Assembly: GCA_023260935.1 (NCBI GenBank) | Contig: JALQTL010000329.1 | Span: 1-14,876 of the forward strand | DNA from: Paracoccaceae bacterium | Lineage (GTDB): Bacteria; Pseudomonadota; Alphaproteobacteria; Rhodobacterales; Rhodobacteraceae | Direction of reading: 5' to 3' | DNA: 14,876 nucleotides | Shown: positions 13,702 through 14,876 of the stretch, piece after piece | How the letters are laid out: each line of letters begins with the position of its first letter | Numbering within the stretch: position 1 is the stretch's first letter | Position numbers and translations under genes: made by a program | Notes under the pieces: model-generated | Databases searched by the model: none | Told to the model about the DNA's origin: nothing | Seen by the model: the letters and a program-made list of their open reading frames with translations, nothing else

Positions 13702-14676
13702 TCAGCCGCCTCCGATGAATGCCCCCGCCGCAAAGACCAAAGCACCCCCCAGAACCACTTGCAAGGCGGCGCGCACAAAGGGCGTTTCCATGAAGCGGTT
13801 CTGAATCCAGGCAATGGCCCAGAGTTCGACAAACACCACGATCATCGCGATGGTCGTCGCCGTCCAGAAATCGGGGATCAGATAGGGCAAGGCATGGCCC
13901 ATGCCGCCCACGGTCGTCATCACCCCGCTGGCCAGCCCCCGCTTCAGCGGGCTACCCCGCCCTGACAGAACGCCGTCATCATGGGCGGCTTCGGTAAAGC
14001 CCATGGAAATGCCCGCCCCCACGCTGGCTGCGGTGCCGACCAGAAAGGTCGTCCAGGTATCTTGCGTTGCAAAGGCCGTGGCAAAGATCGGCGCAAGGGT
14101 CGAGACAGAGCCATCCATCAGCCCTGCAAGCCCTGGCTGCACCCATGTCAGGATGAACTGGCGCTTGGCCGCGCGGGCCTCTTCCTCTTCGGCGGATTCG
14201 TCCACATGGGTTGCCACCAGATCATCGGCCCGCCGTTTATGCCCGGCCTCGGCGGCCGCCAGATCGCCCAGAAGCTTGCGGGTCGAGGCATCCGATGTGG
14301 CCTGCGCTGCCCGCAAGTAGAACGCTTCGGCCTGATGTTCCATAGCCTCGGCCTCGCCGCGGATGGTTTCCAGCGGCAAATTCTCGACCAGCCAGATCGG
14401 CTTTCGGGCGTAGAAACCCGCCACATGTTCACGCCTGATAAGGGGGATCACCTCGCCAAAGCGGGCGCGATGCAGATCGATCAGGCGCTGGCGGTGGGTA
14501 TCCTCCTCGGCCGCCATGCCATCGAAGACGGCGGCAGAGGCGGCATAGTCCGTGCGAAGCCTTTCGGCATAGCTGCGATAGATGCGGGCATCATCCTCCT
14601 CGGACGAGATGGCCAGCGCCAGAACCTCCTGCTCGGACAGATCACGAAAGCGGCGGCGTTGCGACAGGAATGGCAT
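13702..14676 (-). CDS. mbfA: Membrane-bound ferritin-like iron exporter MbfA (Er-VIT1 family)
   Basis: A 324-residue two-domain protein. Residues about 10-165 are a ferritin-like (erythrin) di-iron domain with the paired acidic positions 26-27, ExxH at 58-61, EAMEH at 110-114 and ExxH at 143-146. Residues about 178-324 are a CCC1/VIT1-type membrane domain with several helices, starting WVQPGLAGLMDGSVSTLAP. In Bradyrhizobium and Agrobacterium MbfA exports iron, protects against iron and peroxide stress, and is repressed by Irr. The ATG at 14676 follows GGGGA; a TTG at 14691 in frame lies too near the operator. A perfect ICE palindrome sits just upstream. It is first in an operon with the nitroreductase gene and divergent from tetR. 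High confidence. Confidence 0.94.
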   Translation of the reverse strand: MPFLSQRRRFRDLSEQEVLALAISSEEDDARIYRSYAERLRTDYAASAAVFDGMAAEEDTHRQRLIDLHRARFGEVIPLIRREHVAGFYARKPIWLVENLPLETIRGEAEAMEHQAEAFYLRAAQATSDASTRKLLGDLAAAEAGHKRRADDLVATHVDESAEEEEARAAKRQFILTWVQPGLAGLMDGSVSTLAPIFATAFATQDTWTTFLVGTAASVGAGISMGFTEAAHDDGVLSGRGSPLKRGLASGVMTTVGGMGHALPYLIPDFWTATTIAMIVVFVELWAIAWIQNRFMETPFVRAALQVVLGGALVFAAGAFIGGG

Positions 14677-14694
14677 GCATCGATTCCCCAATAT

Positions 14695-14711
14695 GTTAGA
14701 ATAATTCTAAC
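14695..14711. promoter_or_regulatory. Irr-type iron control element (ICE box)
   Basis: GTTAGAATAATTCTAAC is a perfect 17-bp palindrome (8-bp arms around a central A), matching the ICE consensus TTAGAA-N3-TTCTAA bound by the heme-responsive regulator Irr in alphaproteobacteria. It begins 19 bp upstream of the mbfA ATG, overlapping or adjoining the core promoter, the position expected for repression under low iron. Confidence 0.88.
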
Positions 14712-14737
14712 CTATTCGCTCAAATCCCCCTCGGCAA
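14709..14737 (-). promoter_or_regulatory. Possible promoter of mbfA
   Basis: On the minus strand, TTGCCG (14737-14732) and TAGGTT (14714-14709) are 17 bp apart, with the ICE box overlapping the -10. An alternative is TTGAGC (14723-14718) with a -10 inside the ICE box. Either way the operator overlaps RNA polymerase contacts. Confidence 0.4.
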
Positions 14738-14766
14738 GAGGGCCTGCGTCCGCAGATTGCTTGTCG

Positions 14767-14791
14767 AAACTGAACCAATCAGTTTAAACTG
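14767..14791. promoter_or_regulatory. Operator-like triple half-site upstream of the tetR gene
   Basis: AAACTGA (14767-14773) and TCAGTTT (14779-14785) form an inverted repeat with a 5-bp spacer. The second arm overlaps AAACTG (14786-14791) as the perfect 12-bp palindrome CAGTTTAAACTG (14780-14791). Such palindromes in front of a TetR gene usually bind that regulator. A promoter TTGTCG (14761-14766)/TTAAAC (14784-14789), spacer 17, would be covered by it. Confidence 0.55.
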
Positions 14792-14817
14792 CGCAAAGGG
14801 GAGCAGGACATGACCAC

Positions 14818-14876
14818 ATGAACATCAGCGCCGCACATGCCCAGGCAAGGCCGCGCAAGGGCCGGAAATACGACCA
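14818..14876 (+). CDS. TetR-family transcriptional regulator, N-terminus (partial)
   Basis: Only the first 19 codons are inside the window. The residues RPRKGRKYD match the basic arm and first helix that open many TetR-family proteins, just before the helix-turn-helix domain. The ATG at 14818 follows AAGGGGAGCAGGA and overlaps the TGA of a three-codon ATG-ACC-ACA-TGA frame (14810-14821). The gene is divergent from mbfA and preceded by an operator-like palindrome, which fits autoregulation. Function and ligand are unknown because the C-terminal domain is missing. Confidence 0.6.
   Translation, partial: MNISAAHAQARPRKGRKYD

Noticed and set aside
1..14876. tRNA genes, CRISPR arrays, insertion sequences, phage genes
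   Set aside because: Looked for by eye; no cloverleaf, regular spaced repeats, transposase or integrase motif was seen.

Overview
The window is high-GC chromosomal DNA that looks like an alphaproteobacterium of the Rhodobacterales (Paracoccaceae/Rhodobacteraceae type). The signs are the dnaX, rsfS-rlmH and leuC/leuD protein sequences, an MbfA-type iron exporter behind a perfect Irr-type ICE box, and a dense, strongly GC3-biased gene layout. I see no tRNA, rRNA, CRISPR array, insertion sequence or phage gene. Almost everything is core metabolism, ribosome or RNA maintenance, or a small accessory operon.

Layout. At 1-423 (minus) is the N-terminal part of dnaX, cut by the window edge. A dual-specificity-type phosphatase gene (494-979) diverges from it and ends in a strong hairpin terminator. 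The minus-strand pair rsfS-rlmH (1906-1071) follows, apparently driven by a promoter at 2030-2058 and preceded by a 24-codon ORF whose stop overlaps the rsfS GTG start. Positions 1978-2442 contain no conventional gene; they hold two promoter-like sites, a 12-C tract and a 30-codon candidate small ORF in front of leuC. leuC (2443-3858) and leuD (4574-5179) encode the two subunits of isopropylmalate isomerase, but an unknown five-helix membrane protein gene on the opposite strand separates them. A textbook terminator follows leuD.

From 5436 to 9887 all genes are on the plus strand: an unknown six-helix membrane protein, a divergent endonuclease/exonuclease/phosphatase-fold protein with no clear canonical start at its signal peptide, the ribosome-rescue hydrolase arfB, a class-III PLP enzyme resembling the phosphoethanolamine/phosphohydroxylysine phospho-lyases, and an APH-fold small-molecule kinase. 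The last three overlap by ATGA. The kinase and PLP enzyme plausibly form a two-step amino-alcohol degradation pathway.

From 9900 to 11927 (minus) lies the NAD salvage pair pncA-pncB, which converts nicotinamide to nicotinate and then to nicotinate mononucleotide. Divergent from it is trhO (12028-12930), a tRNA U34 hydroxylase. The minus-strand operon mbfA plus an iodotyrosine-deiodinase-like nitroreductase (14676-13008) lies behind a 17-bp ICE palindrome at the promoter. The start of a TetR-family regulator gene runs off the right end, divergent from mbfA and preceded by a three-half-site operator-like repeat.

The points most worth a second look are the kinase/phospho-lyase pair, the leuC/leuD split by an antisense gene, the small ORF coupled to rsfS, and the iron-controlled flavoenzyme linked to mbfA. 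All assignments come from reading the sequence and from recalled family motifs; no database search was possible.
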